Source of the DNA: JAFAFN01 sp963707555
GTDB lineage: Bacteria > Actinomycetota > Acidimicrobiia > Acidimicrobiales > Microtrichaceae
Direction of reading: 5' to 3'
DNA length: 64,000 nt
Assembly: GCA_963707555.1 (NCBI GenBank)
Contig: CAVPQM010000002.1
Location: forward strand, 186,001 to 250,000
The notes below the pieces were generated by a model. It searched no databases. It was not told the DNA's origin and worked only from the letters and a program-made list of their open reading frames with translations. Position numbers and translations under genes: made by a program. How positions within the stretch are numbered: position 1 is the stretch's first letter; each line of letters begins with the position of its first letter. Shown one piece after another: positions 1 through 9,500 of the stretch.

Positions 1-1670
1 CGTCGGAGTCGAACGGCAGGCGGAGCTTGAAGAACACGTCCTGCAGACCCATGATCCCGAGGCCCGACCGGACGCCACTTCGAGTTCGAGTTGCCGGCCT
101 CGTCGGTCGGGTAGAAGTTGATGTCGACGACGCGGTCGAGGAACGGCACCGCCAGACGAACGACGTCGGCCAGGCGATCGAAGTCGAAGGCCAGCGCGCC
201 GTCGGCACCCGGGCGCACCATGGCACCGAGGTTCACCGAACCCAGGTTGCAGACCGCCGTCTCGGCCTGGTTCGTCACCTCGAGGATCTCGGTGCAGAGG
301 TTGGACAGGTGCACGACGTTGGGCGTGCCGTCGGACGCCACGGTCCCGGTCTGGTTGCACTTCTCGTTGGAGGAGTCCTTGAACGTCATCCAGCCGTTGC
401 CGGTCTCTGCCAGCGAGCGCATCATGCGGCTGTAGAGCTGCCGAGCGGGGATCTGCTCCTCGAACAGGCCCTCGTTCTCGGCCTGCAGGTACGCCTCACG
501 GAAGTCGTCGCCGTACAGGTCGACAAGGTGCGGGACCTTCTTCGGGTCGAAGAGGCTCCACTGCCAGTCCTGCTCGACGCGCTCCATGAACAGGTCGGGG
601 ACCCAGTTCGAGAGGTTGAGGTTGTGGGTCCGACGGGCGGCGTCGCCCGTGTTCTCCTTCAGCTCGAGGAAGGCCTCGATGTCGGCGTGCCACGTCTCGA
701 GGTACACGCACGCCGCACCCTTGCGACGGCCCCCCTGGTTGACCGCGGCCACCGAGGAGTCGAGCGTCTTGAGCCACGGCACGATGCCGTTGCTCAGGCC
801 GTTGGTGCCGCGGATGAGCGAGCCCCGCGAGCGGATGCGGCTGTAGGACAGGCCGATGCCGCCGGCGTGCTTGGAGAGGCGGGCGACGTCGCGGTAGCGC
901 TCGTAGATCGCGTCGAGGTTGTCCTCGGGCGAGTCGAGCAGGTAGCAGCTCGACATCTGCGGGTGGGTGGTGCCCGAGTTGAACAGCGTCGGCGACGACG
1001 GCAGGTAGTCGAGCGACGAGATCAGCTTGTAGAACTCGATCGCCTCTTCGGGCGAGGTCGACAGGCCACAGGCGACGCGCATGAGGAAGTACTGCGGCGT
1101 CTCGATGACGAACCGGGTCTCGGGGTGACGGAGCAGGTACCGGTCGTAGACGGTGCGCAGGCCGAAGAACTCGTAGAGCCAGTTGCGCTCCGGGAGGATC
1201 GCGTCGTTGAGCTTGCGGGAGTGGGTGGCGACCATCGCAGCGGTCTCGTCGCCGATGATGCCCTGCGCCTGGCCCAGGGCCACCGACTGCGAGAAGGAGT
1301 AGATGTCCTGGTTCTGGACCTCCTTGTCGATCACGGTCGCCAGCAGGCGCGCCGCGAGACGGGAGTAGTTCGGCTCCTCGGCGATGAACGCAGCAGCGGT
1401 GCGGATCGAGAGGTTGTCGAGGTCCTCGGTGGTGGCGCCGTCGACGAGGCCGGAGATGGTCCGGGTGGCGACACGCATCGAGTCGACGTTCTCGAGGCCG
1501 GCTGCGCACCGGGCGACCGCTCGCACGATCTTGTTCAGGTCGACCGACTCCAGGCTGCCGTCGCGCTTGCGGACGCGCATCTGGGTACCCAGGTCGGTGT
1601 CGACGACCTCCGGGGAGTCGTCGAGCACTTCGATCTCACGCACGTCTTCCGAAAGTGCCACCGTGTCCAC
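1..1670 (-). CDS. nrdA: Ribonucleoside-diphosphate reductase class I, alpha subunit (5' part; runs off window start)
   Basis: Reduces ribonucleotides to deoxyribonucleotides in the cytoplasm together with a beta (radical-bearing) subunit that is not in this window. Reading the minus strand gives an N-terminal ATP-cone (residues ~20-110), the SCYLLDS active-site cysteine, NLCTEI with the thiyl-radical Cys, and CNLGSVNL, all class I NrdA hallmarks. The start is taken as GTG at 1670; a second in-frame GTG lies at 1661. The C-terminal third is outside the window. At about position 63 one extra C in a GGGCC run breaks the frame: the conserved PVGLGIMGLQDVF region continues only in the next frame. 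Two NrdR-like boxes lie about 180-230 bp upstream, so NrdR repression is likely. Confidence 0.93.
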   Translation of the reverse strand, partial: MDTVALSEDVREIEVLDDSPEVVDTDLGTQMRVRKRDGSLESVDLNKIVRAVARCAAGLENVDSMRVATRTISGLVDGATTEDLDNLSIRTAAAFIAEEPNYSRLAARLLATVIDKEVQNQDIYSFSQSVALGQAQGIIGDETAAMVATHSRKLNDAILPERNWLYEFFGLRTVYDRYLLRHPETRFVIETPQYFLMRVACGLSTSPEEAIEFYKLISSLDYLPSSPTLFNSGTTHPQMSSCYLLDSPEDNLDAIYERYRDVARLSKHAGGIGLSYSRIRSRGSLIRGTNGLSNGIVPWLKTLDSSVAAVNQGGRRKGAACVYLETWHADIEAFLELKENTGDAARRTHNLNLSNWVPDLFMERVEQDWQWSLFDPKKVPHLVDLYGDDFREAYLQAENEGLFEEQIPARQLYSRMMRSLAETGNGWMTFKDSSNEKCNQTGTVASDGTPNVVHLSNLCTEILEVTNQAETAVCNLGSVNLGAMVRPGADGALAFDFDRLADVVRLAVPFLDRVVDINFYPTDEAGNSNSKWRPVGPRDHGSAGRVLQAPPAVRLR

Positions 1671-1850
1671 CGATCCTCTGTCCGTCTGCTGGCTGTCTGC
1701 TGCTGATCCACCGGGCCACTGCGACCACTCACCGTGTGCACCGCCCTGTCGCACCGTCCCTGGACCTCGCGTCCGTGCAACAGGCCCGTGGCACCGCCCT
1801 CACGACCCGGCGCGGACGCCACGACGTGCTGGATTCCGGTGACCGCCCAA

Positions 1851-1866
1851 TCACCAGATGTGGTGG
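1851..1866. promoter_or_regulatory. NrdR box (distal copy)
   Basis: TCACCAGATGTGGTGG is a near-perfect palindrome that fits the NrdR-box layout (C-x-A-x-AT-x-T-x-G core). Its start is 32 bp from the start of the next box, i.e. three helical turns, the usual spacing of paired NrdR sites upstream of ribonucleotide reductase genes. Confidence 0.65.
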
Positions 1867-1882
1867 CTCGCTGACCCCTGCA

Positions 1883-1898
1883 CCCCTACATCTTGGGG
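1883..1898. promoter_or_regulatory. NrdR box (second copy)
   Basis: CCCCTACATCTTGGGG carries the core CTACATCTTG that resembles actinobacterial NrdR boxes. It sits between nrdA (minus) and the divergent NUDIX gene, and could control nrdA, its neighbour, or both. Confidence 0.7.
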
Positions 1899-1905
1899 TG
1901 CAGAG

Positions 1906-1917
1906 CTGTAATTACAG
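1906..1917. promoter_or_regulatory. Perfect 12-bp palindrome, operator candidate
   Basis: CTGTAATTACAG is a perfect palindrome and locally AT-rich in an otherwise GC-rich stretch, 7 bp after the second NrdR box. The regulator is unknown; it does not fit the GAAC-N4-GTTC LexA box of actinobacteria. The rest of the 1671-2078 intergenic stretch shows nothing else I can name. Confidence 0.4.
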
Positions 1918-2078
1918 TCGCGTAAGTACAACCCTGTCAACGCTATCGGGCGTGTCGCACGCGACTTTCTCGACCGACCCCGGGGTTCGCGCGGAGTGAT
2001 GTCGAAACCACCACGCGCGGTGGCCGGTGCTCGTCGTCGGTGGCACAGGGACGCCCTGTCCGGCTCCCTGGCGGGCGG

Positions 2079-2084
2079 TATCGT
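2079..2084 (+). promoter_or_regulatory. -10 element for a leaderless transcript
   Basis: TATCGT, 7 nt before GTG 2092; no Shine-Dalgarno sequence. Confidence 0.5.
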
Positions 2085-2091
2085 CCGCAAC

Positions 2092-2805
2092 GTGACCGTG
2101 CCGGACGACCGCCCCACGACTGCTGCCGACCCGTCGTGGTGGGACCCCGAGGCCATTCCGGCGGCCACCGTGCTGGTGGTGCGTGACGGTGAGGACGGCG
2201 TCGAGGCGCTCATGCTGCGCCGCGACCGCGACCTGAGCTTCGCCGGCGGCACGTGGGTGTTCCCGGGTGGCCGCATCGACCCGGGGGATCACCCGCCCGA
2301 GGGCGAGGACCTCGAGGCCGCCGCGCTGCGTGCCGCAGTCCGCGAGGCGCACGAGGAGTCGGGGCTCGTGCTCGATCCGCTCCTGCTGCGCAGGTGGTCG
2401 CACTGGACGCCACCGCCGGAGAGCCCCCGCCGCTTCACCACTGCGTTCTTCGTGGCGGCCATGCCTGACGACGCCGGCGAGATCGTCGTCGACGACGGCG
2501 AGATCCGTGAGTACCAGTGGCGTCGGCCGCTCGAGATGCTGGAGCGTCGCGACGCGGGCGAGGTCAGCCTCACTCCCCCGACGTTCATCACGCTGCGTCA
2601 GCTGGTCCGCTTTCCCACGGTCGCGTCGGCGGTCTCGGGCGACCAGGTCGTGGAGCACTTCTCCACCCGGATCGCGTTCAGCGGTGACCTGGTGATCGCG
2701 ATGTACCACGGCGACGTCGGCTACGAGTCGGGCGACCCGGACCGCGACGGACCTCGTCACCGCCTCTCGATGGGCCCGACCTGGGCCTACGAGCGGGAGC
2801 CGTGA
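2092..2805 (+). CDS. NUDIX hydrolase
   Basis: A 237-residue NUDIX-fold protein. The Nudix box is recognisable: GG at the strand turn (VFPGGRIDPGD), an acidic insertion, then REAHEESGL (REx2EExGx) at residues ~85-93. The longer insertion between GG and REx2EE is typical of the NUDT19-like/CoA-pyrophosphatase group, so the substrate may be a CoA derivative, but this is a family-level guess. The start at GTG 2092 is chosen because a TATCGT hexamer lies 7 nt upstream; an in-frame ATG at 1996 would place 32 non-conserved residues in front. The stop overlaps the next gene's GTG (GTGA), so the two are translationally coupled. Confidence 0.85.
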   Translation: MTVPDDRPTTAADPSWWDPEAIPAATVLVVRDGEDGVEALMLRRDRDLSFAGGTWVFPGGRIDPGDHPPEGEDLEAAALRAAVREAHEESGLVLDPLLLRRWSHWTPPPESPRRFTTAFFVAAMPDDAGEIVVDDGEIREYQWRRPLEMLERRDAGEVSLTPPTFITLRQLVRFPTVASAVSGDQVVEHFSTRIAFSGDLVIAMYHGDVGYESGDPDRDGPRHRLSMGPTWAYEREP

Positions 2806-4592
2806 CCGACACCGGCGGACCTGCCGACAGCGACGACACCGGCGAACTCGTCGACAGCGGCGACACCGGCCCCCGGACGCCTGCGGCCGACGGCATGTCG
2901 GTCGCCTCCGATGTGACGGCGGTCGCCTCCGATGTGACCGCTGGCACGACGGATGTGACGGCGGGCGCCTCGAACACGACGGGTAGCGGCTCGAACACGG
3001 CGAACGGCAGCTCGCGATGGCGCCGCCTGGCGACCCGTGCAGGTCGCTCGAAGCTCGTGTTCACGTTGTGGGTCGCGGCGTGGGTGCTGATCGTGGTGCC
3101 ATTGGTCTACAGCCCGACGGCGAAGCTCGGCCCCGGCACCGTGAATGCGAGCTTCCTGCCGTCGCTGCACGGTCGGACCGAGCTGGGCGTGCCGCCACTC
3201 GGCGCCGTGCGGGCCGCGACCCACTCCGCACCGGTCCAGCTGCGGCTCGAGCTGACAGAGGTCGACGTCCTCGACGCGATCGGCCCCAAGGACGGCCAGG
3301 CGCCGGTCGACATCGACGACCCGGTGCCGATCATCGAGGCCGACGTCCGGGAGGACCTCGGTCCGGCCGTCACCAAGTTCGTGCTCACCCTGGTCGTACT
3401 CTCCGTCGCCGTCGGCGTCGGCGCCGCGGCGGCGTTCCCGGGTCGCCGCAGTCTCCGACGGGTGCTCGCCGGCTCGGCGATCGCGCCGCTGAGCATCGCG
3501 GTGCTGCTCGTCCCCGCCGGGCTCTCCTACGACGCCGAGCAGTTCGAGCAGGCCCCCGAGCTCGTCGGCCAGCTCGGCTCGGCGAGGGAGCTGATGGCCA
3601 GCGTCGGCAGCCTCGAGACCCGCTTCGGGTCGGTCGACTCCCGGGTCAAGGTGCTGTCGGGCAAGATCGCCAGCCTCTACTCCACCGCGCTGACCGGCGA
3701 CATCGAGCGCTCCGAGGGTGAGGTCGTGCTGCTGCACGTCTCGGACCTGCACCTCAACACGATCGGCCTGGCCCTGGCCAGGGACCTCGCGGCGGACTTC
3801 GAGGTCGACGCCGTGCTCGACACCGGCGACATCACCTCGTTCGGCTACGAGCCCGAGACAGCGTTCCTCGAGCTGTTCGACGACTTCGACGTGCCCTACT
3901 ACCTGGTCGCCGGCAACCACGACAGCGCCGCGGTCCGGGCGACGCTCGCCCGCAACGACGACGTGACCTTGCTCGACGACGACATGGTCGACATCGAGGG
4001 CATCAAGGTGCTCGGCGTGTCCGATCCCACCGAGACCGCGCTGCGCAAGGTCCCCCGCGACGTCCTCGACGAGACGTACCGCGAGCAGTTCCCGAGCACG
4101 CGGCGGCTCGTCGAGCGGGAGGAACCGGACCTGCTCATGGTGCACAACCCGGTCCAGGCCCGCCCCGCGCTCGGCGAGGTCGACACCGTCGTCGCCGGCC
4201 ACGTGCACACCACCCGGCTCGAGATCGTCGACGGCACCGTCGTCGCGGTCGTGGGTTCGTCGGGTGCGACCGGTGTGGGCGACCTGCTGACCGAGGGCGA
4301 CAACCCCTTCGCCTTCCAGTTGCTGCGCTACGTCGACCAGCGGCTGGTGGCGATCGACCAGATCACGCTCCAGGGCGCTGACGGCGACTTCGTGCTGAAC
4401 CGGATCCTGCTGCGCGGCGAGCTCGACGACACTGCGGACGACGTGTCCGACGACGGCGCCTACGAGCCGTCGCTCGAGGAGATGCAGGAGCTCGACCCGG
4501 ACTCGGTCACGACGACCACCGTGGACCGCGCCCTGCTCGACCCGTCGACGACCTCCTCGACCAGCACGACCACCACCGAAGCGAACGGCTGA
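2802..4592 (+). CDS. Membrane-anchored calcineurin-like metallophosphoesterase
   Basis: A 596-residue protein. Residues 1-75 are a disordered Ser/Thr/Asp-rich leader containing a short repeat (ASDVTAVASDVTAG). Three hydrophobic segments follow at about 85-105, 190-212 and 222-243. The phosphoesterase domain starts near 306 with HVSDLHLN, then DTGDI, GNHD (~368) and GHVH (~466), the metal ligands of this superfamily. The tail is Thr/Asp-rich. The catalytic domain lies C-terminal to the membrane part; whether it faces the cytoplasm or outside is not decided. The substrate is unknown; the fold covers nucleotides, phospholipids and phosphoproteins. It overlaps the NUDIX stop by 4 bp, suggesting a shared phosphate-ester clean-up role. 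Confidence 0.88.
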   Translation: MTDTGGPADSDDTGELVDSGDTGPRTPAADGMSVASDVTAVASDVTAGTTDVTAGASNTTGSGSNTANGSSRWRRLATRAGRSKLVFTLWVAAWVLIVVPLVYSPTAKLGPGTVNASFLPSLHGRTELGVPPLGAVRAATHSAPVQLRLELTEVDVLDAIGPKDGQAPVDIDDPVPIIEADVREDLGPAVTKFVLTLVVLSVAVGVGAAAAFPGRRSLRRVLAGSAIAPLSIAVLLVPAGLSYDAEQFEQAPELVGQLGSARELMASVGSLETRFGSVDSRVKVLSGKIASLYSTALTGDIERSEGEVVLLHVSDLHLNTIGLALARDLAADFEVDAVLDTGDITSFGYEPETAFLELFDDFDVPYYLVAGNHDSAAVRATLARNDDVTLLDDDMVDIEGIKVLGVSDPTETALRKVPRDVLDETYREQFPSTRRLVEREEPDLLMVHNPVQARPALGEVDTVVAGHVHTTRLEIVDGTVVAVVGSSGATGVGDLLTEGDNPFAFQLLRYVDQRLVAIDQITLQGADGDFVLNRILLRGELDDTADDVSDDGAYEPSLEEMQELDPDSVTTTTVDRALLDPSTTSSTSTTTTEANG

Positions 4593-4718
4593 CGCCGAAC
4601 CGAACGGCTGACGCCGCCACGACGCTCGGTGTGTCATCGGCGTGGGGGCGCGCCGTTACCGCCCGCGGGGTGGTCCGGGGCGGTCGGCGTGTGGGTCGGG
4701 GCTGGCTTGGCGAGGCTG

Positions 4719-6077
4719 TCAGACAGTGAGCTCCCGTGGTGGCGGGGCTGGAGGTGGTCCGGTTCGTTGGATGCCGTGGCGTTGGGACCACATGACGTGG
4801 CCGATGGGGGTCTGCCACCAGAACCATTCGTCGTCGGTGACTCCCATGCGCCACCCCTTACGGTGTGACACACCGTGGTGGTGCCTGCACAGCGAGGCGA
4901 GGTTCGCGAGTTCGGTCGGGCCGCCGTTGCGCCAGTGGATGACGTGGTGGGCGTCGGTCCACGACGCCTTCGCCCTGCAGCGGGGGAACACGCAGCCGCC
5001 GTCGCGGCGGTCCATCGCTCGACGTTGGGCCCGCGACACCAGACGCTGTTGCTTCGCGACGGCGAGCACGGTGCGGTGCATCCCGAACACGACTCCTCGC
5101 AGGGTCGGGTCACATGTCGCGGTCCAGTAGCCGGTGTCACCGATGGCGACGCCGTCGTCGTCGACCAGCCCGGTCGGATCCGTGGCGTCGAAGTGCAACA
5201 GGATCTCGGCGCTGCCTCCCTTGCCGGCTGCGGCGTTGGTGGCCCGGTCGTTGCGGGCCATGTCGTGCAGTGCGTCGGCGAGCAGCCGTTGCTGCGAGGG
5301 CACGAGGGCGTCGGTGCCGGCGACGGCTTCGTCGTTGGTGCGGGCGTGGAACAGTCGTTCGGCCCGGTCGTTGAGCGCGTCGCGGATCACGGCGCCGGTG
5401 ACGGGGTCGAACTCGCCGTGCAGGATCCAACGCCCGGACAGACCGCGGCTGAACCCGACCCGGTTGTCGTCGGACGGGTCGCGGGGTTCGTCGCCGTCGG
5501 TGTCGAGCAATGAGATCAACGCGGTGAGCTGTGCGCGCCACACGTCGAAGTGGAGAGTTTCGGCGTCGTCGAGCAGCGAGGGGATCATCGGTGTGAACGC
5601 GTCGCGGATCCGCGTGATGTCGACCGCCTTGGCGAACAGCTGCGCGTGGGGCTCTCCGATGCGGCCCTGGCACCACGCATCGATCACCTCGGGGGCGTGG
5701 TCACGCAACGAGACCGCGACGCGCACCTGCGCGCGAGCGACACCCGAGGGCAGCGTCGCGGCGCTTGCGAGCCACGCGGCGGGCCGCAGGCCGAGATCGA
5801 CGTTCGTGGTGTCACGGAGCTCGACCTCGCCCAGCAGCCGGGTCGCCGACGCGTCGAGCACCCGGCGCAGCTCGCTCAGTTGTCGCAGCGTCGCGAGCAG
5901 ATCGGCGTCACGCGCCGCAGTCGGGTCCGCGGTGGCGACACGTTCGAGCAGGACTCGTGCCGGGGACAGCTCGACACGGACGCCGAGTCGATCGGCGAGC
6001 GCTTCCTCGATGAGCTCGTCGGCCAGGCGCTGTCGCACCTCCCCGAGACGTCCCGCTACACCCGCCGCATCGAACAT
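4719..6077 (-). CDS. DUF222 / 13E12-repeat HNH endonuclease
   Basis: A 452-residue protein of the actinobacterial 13E12 repeat family: an N-terminal helical DUF222 region and a C-terminal HNH nuclease with DAHHVIHW, a CVFPRC motif just before it, and CRHHH at the end. These genes are often multicopy in actinobacteria and of unresolved role; mobility or DNA processing are suggested. ATG 6077 is chosen because TACGGT lies 6 nt upstream; the frame stays open further upstream without family similarity. It converges with the metallophosphoesterase. No inverted repeats or target duplication are visible, so it is not called a mobile element. Confidence 0.88.
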   Translation of the reverse strand: MFDAAGVAGRLGEVRQRLADELIEEALADRLGVRVELSPARVLLERVATADPTAARDADLLATLRQLSELRRVLDASATRLLGEVELRDTTNVDLGLRPAAWLASAATLPSGVARAQVRVAVSLRDHAPEVIDAWCQGRIGEPHAQLFAKAVDITRIRDAFTPMIPSLLDDAETLHFDVWRAQLTALISLLDTDGDEPRDPSDDNRVGFSRGLSGRWILHGEFDPVTGAVIRDALNDRAERLFHARTNDEAVAGTDALVPSQQRLLADALHDMARNDRATNAAAGKGGSAEILLHFDATDPTGLVDDDGVAIGDTGYWTATCDPTLRGVVFGMHRTVLAVAKQQRLVSRAQRRAMDRRDGGCVFPRCRAKASWTDAHHVIHWRNGGPTELANLASLCRHHHGVSHRKGWRMGVTDDEWFWWQTPIGHVMWSQRHGIQRTGPPPAPPPRELTV

Positions 6078-6083
6078 GTGTTC

Positions 6084-6089
6084 ACCGTA
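6084..6089 (-). promoter_or_regulatory. -10 element for a leaderless transcript
   Basis: TACGGT on the minus strand, 6 nt before ATG 6077. Confidence 0.5.
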
Positions 6090-6207
6090 ACCAGGGGGTG
6101 TGACACTGAAGCCCCGCCGCCCCGCTCGACCCTCGGCGATGTGGCTCCGTACAGTCGGTGCGGACCGCCCGGCTGAGTCATGCCAGGCCGAACGGTGAGG
6201 AACCCAC

Positions 6208-6402
6208 ATGTCCGACGACTTCCAGGGCGCCGAGTCCGAACCGGTCACCGCGCCGCCGACGATCACCTGCGTCGACTGCGGCGGCGTCTGCCACCTGCTG
6301 TCGTTCCCCGACCCCGACCTGCCGACCGGCTTCCAGGCGGGCGACATCGTGGCCTACCGGTGCCAGGACTGCCTGGACCGCTGGGACATCGAACTGGAGT
6401 GA
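6208..6402 (+). CDS. Zinc-ribbon microprotein
   Basis: A 64-residue protein with two CxxC pairs, CVDCGG (~20) and CQDC (~53), spaced as in a rubredoxin-like zinc ribbon; the ends are acidic. It has GTGAGGA eight bases before ATG 6208 and a TACAGT hexamer about 55 bp upstream. No function can be assigned; such ribbons often bind RNA, DNA or a partner protein. Its last 12 codons lie inside a 38-bp stretch that is repeated just downstream. Confidence 0.6.
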   Translation: MSDDFQGAESEPVTAPPTITCVDCGGVCHLLSFPDPDLPTGFQAGDIVAYRCQDCLDRWDIELE

Positions 6403-6457
6403 CCACCTGGCCGGGGTGAGACTGCCTGGACCGCTGGGACATCGAACTGGAGTGACC
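6367..6457. repeat. Two exact 38-bp direct repeats
   Basis: The 38 bases at 6367-6404 recur exactly at 6420-6457, offset by 53 bp. Copy one is the end of the zinc-ribbon gene including its stop; copy two is an untranslated duplicate between this gene and ileS. It could be a genuine recent slippage event or an assembly duplication. Confidence 0.85.
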
Positions 6458-6542
6458 GCCGCTCCTGCCTGAACCCGTTCGGGCCTGCTGTGGCGGCGCC
6501 GGTACGATCGTGCACCGGCACCCACCCCCCGAGCAGGACGAG

Positions 6543-9500
6543 ATGACCGAAGCGCGATCGACCGACACCCCCTATCCCAGCGTCCCGACCCGCGCCGACT
6601 TCCCGGCGATGGAGCGGCGGATCCTGGACCAGTGGGAGCGCCAGCGCACCTTCGAGCGCTCGGTCGAGCAGCGTCCCGAGGACGACCAGTACGTGTTCGA
6701 CGACGGCCCTCCGTTCGCGAACGGCTTGCCGCACTACGGCCACCTGCTCACCGGCTACGTCAAGGACGTGGTGCCCCGCTACCAGACCATGCGCGGTCAC
6801 CGCGTCGAGCGTCGCTTCGGTTGGGACTGCCACGGCCTTCCCGCCGAGATGCAGACCGAGAAGGAGCTCGGGGTCTCCGGGCGGGTCGCCATCAACGAGT
6901 ACGGCATCGACCGCTTCAACGACGAGTGCCGCGCCTCGGTCATGCGCTTCACCGGCGAGTGGGAGCGCTACGTCACGCGTCAGGCGCGCTGGGTCGACTT
7001 CGACGACGACTACAAGACGATGGACGCCACGTACATGGAGTCCGTCATCTGGGCGTTCCGCCAGCTGTGGGACAAGGGCCTCATCTACGAGGCGTACCGG
7101 GTCATGCCGTACTCCTGGGGTGCCGAGACCCCGCTGTCGAACTTCGAGATCCGCCTCGACGACGCGACCCGCCCCCGTCAGGATCCGGCGCTGACGGTCG
7201 CATTCACCCTTCGTGCCGCCAGCGGCGAGGCGGCGGATCTGCCCGACGCGCTCGTCGGCGCCGACGGCACCGAGATCTGGGCGTGGACGACCACCCCGTG
7301 GACCCTCCCGTCGAACCTGGCGCTCGCGGTCGGCCCGGAGGTCGACTACGTCGTCGTGCAACTCGACGAGGGGCCCCGAGCGGGGCGCCGTGTGGTGCTC
7401 GGCGCCAACGCCGTGTCCAAGTACGCCGCGGAGCTCGGCGACGAGCCGAACATCGTGGCCCACCTGTCGGGCTCCGAGCTCGCCGGCCTGCGGTACGAGC
7501 CGCTGTTCCCGTACTTCGCCGAGCACGCCGACAGCTTCCGGGTGCTCGTCGACGACTACGTCACCGACGACGACGGCACCGGCGTGGTGCACCAGGCCCC
7601 CGGGTTCGGCGAGGATGACCAGCGGGTGTGCGAGGCCAACGGCATCGTGTTGGTCTGCCCGGTCGACGACTCGGGCCGCTTCACCGACGAAGTCGCCGAC
7701 TACGTCGGCCAGAACGTCTTCGACGCCAATCCGGAGATCATCAAGGACCTCAAGGCGGCGGGTGTCGTGGTGCGCCACGACACCTACGACCACAACTATC
7801 CGCACTGCTGGCGGACCGACACGCCGATCATCTACAAGGCCGTGTCGTCGTGGTACGTCGAGGTCACCGCGATCCGCGATCGGCTGGTCGAGCTCAACCA
7901 GGAGATCAACTGGATCCCCTCGCACGTGCGCGACGGCCAGTTCGGCAAGTGGCTCGAGGGCGCCCGCGACTGGTCGATCTCGCGCAACCGCTTCTGGGGG
8001 TCCCCCATCCCCGTCTGGCGCAGCGATGACCCTGCCTACCCGCGCACCGACGTGTACGGCTCCCTCGACGAGATCGAGCGCGACTTCGGCGTGCGGCCGA
8101 CAGACCTGCATCGGCCCTACATCGACGATCTGACCCGCCCGAACCCGGATGACCCGACGGGTCGCTCGACGATGCGCCGCGTGCCAGAGGTCTTCGACTG
8201 CTGGTTCGAGTCCGGGTCGATGCCCTTCGCCCAGCTGCACTACCCCTTCGAGAACAAGGAGCAGTTCGAGGAGCACTCCCCCGCTGACTTCATCGTCGAG
8301 TACATCGCCCAGACGCGCGGCTGGTTCTACACGCTGCACGTGCTCTCGGGTGCGCTGTTCGACCGGCCTGCGTTCTCGAACGTGATCTGCCACGGCGTGG
8401 TCCTCGACCACGAGGGCAAGAAGCTGTCGAAGAAGCTGCGCAACTACCCCGACCCGGTCGAGGTCTTCGAGTCCCACGGCTCCGACGCGCTGCGTTGGCA
8501 TCTCATGTCGTCGCCGATCCTGCGCGGCGGCGACCTGCGCATCTCGACCGACGCGTCGGACTTCACCGAGGTGATCCGCCTGGTGCTGAACCCGATCTGG
8601 AACGCGTACTCCTTCTTCACGATGTACGCGAACGCCAGCGGGTACCGGGCCACGTTCCGCACCGACGCCGAGGGGCTGCTCGACCGCTACGTGCTGGCCA
8701 AGACCAGCGCGCTGGTCGAGGCGATGACCGAGCGGATGGACGACTACGACATCGCCGGCGCGTGTGGCGAGGTGCAGTCCTACCTCGACGCCCTGAACAA
8801 CTGGTACATCCGCCGCTCACGCGAGCGCTTCTGGGCGCCGGGTGTCGACGGCGACGCCTCCGAGCTCGATGACGACGGCCGCGACGCGTTCGACACGCTG
8901 TTCACGGTGTTGACGACGCTGACGAAGGTCGTCGCGCCGCTGCTGCCGTTCGTGGCCGAGGAGATCCACCTGGGTCTCTGCGGCGCCGGCGAGCACGGCG
9001 ACGGGTCGGTGCACCTCGAGGACTGGCCGGGGACCGACGAGCTGCCCCAGGACCCGGAGCTGGTCGTCTCGATGGACCGTGTGCGTGAGGTCTGCTCGGT
9101 CGCCCTCGGGCTGCGTGAGGACCACCGCCTGCGTGCCCGCCTGCCGCTCGCCCGGCTCACCGTGGCGGGGCGCGACGTCGCGGGCCTGGACGAGCTCACG
9201 CACCTGGTACGCGACGAGGTCAACGTCAAGCAGGTCGTGCTCACCGAGGACCTGTCGTCGGTCGGCGAGTTCCTGCTGCGCCCGAACGCCAAGGTGCTCG
9301 GGCCCCGGCTCGGCAAGGCCGTCCAGGACGTCATCAAGGCGGCAAAGGCCGGCGAGTGGACCCAGCTCGACGACGGCTCCGTGGCCGTGGCCGATCAGGT
9401 CCTCGCAGAGGGCGAGTTCGAGCTCGCTCTGCAGGCACGTGAGGGCGCCGCGGCAGCCCCGCTGCGCGACAGCGACGCGGTGGTCGAGCTCGACGTCGAG

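Noticed and set aside
27..1706. 559-codon open frame on the plus strand opposite nrdA
   Set aside because: It has no similarity to known proteins and lies wholly on the complement of nrdA, whose motifs are clear. High GC keeps antisense frames open.
1906..1917. LexA box
   Set aside because: CTGTAATTACAG does not fit the GAAC-N4-GTTC actinobacterial box and is shorter than the CTGT-N8-ACAG type.
6405..6542. T-box riboswitch upstream of ileS
   Set aside because: The leader after the -10 candidate is only about 30 nt; there is no room for specifier and antiterminator helices.
6354..8501. 715-codon open frame antisense to ileS
   Set aside because: Composition is Val/Arg/Asp-rich, as expected for the complement of a GC-rich gene; ileS motifs are on the other strand.
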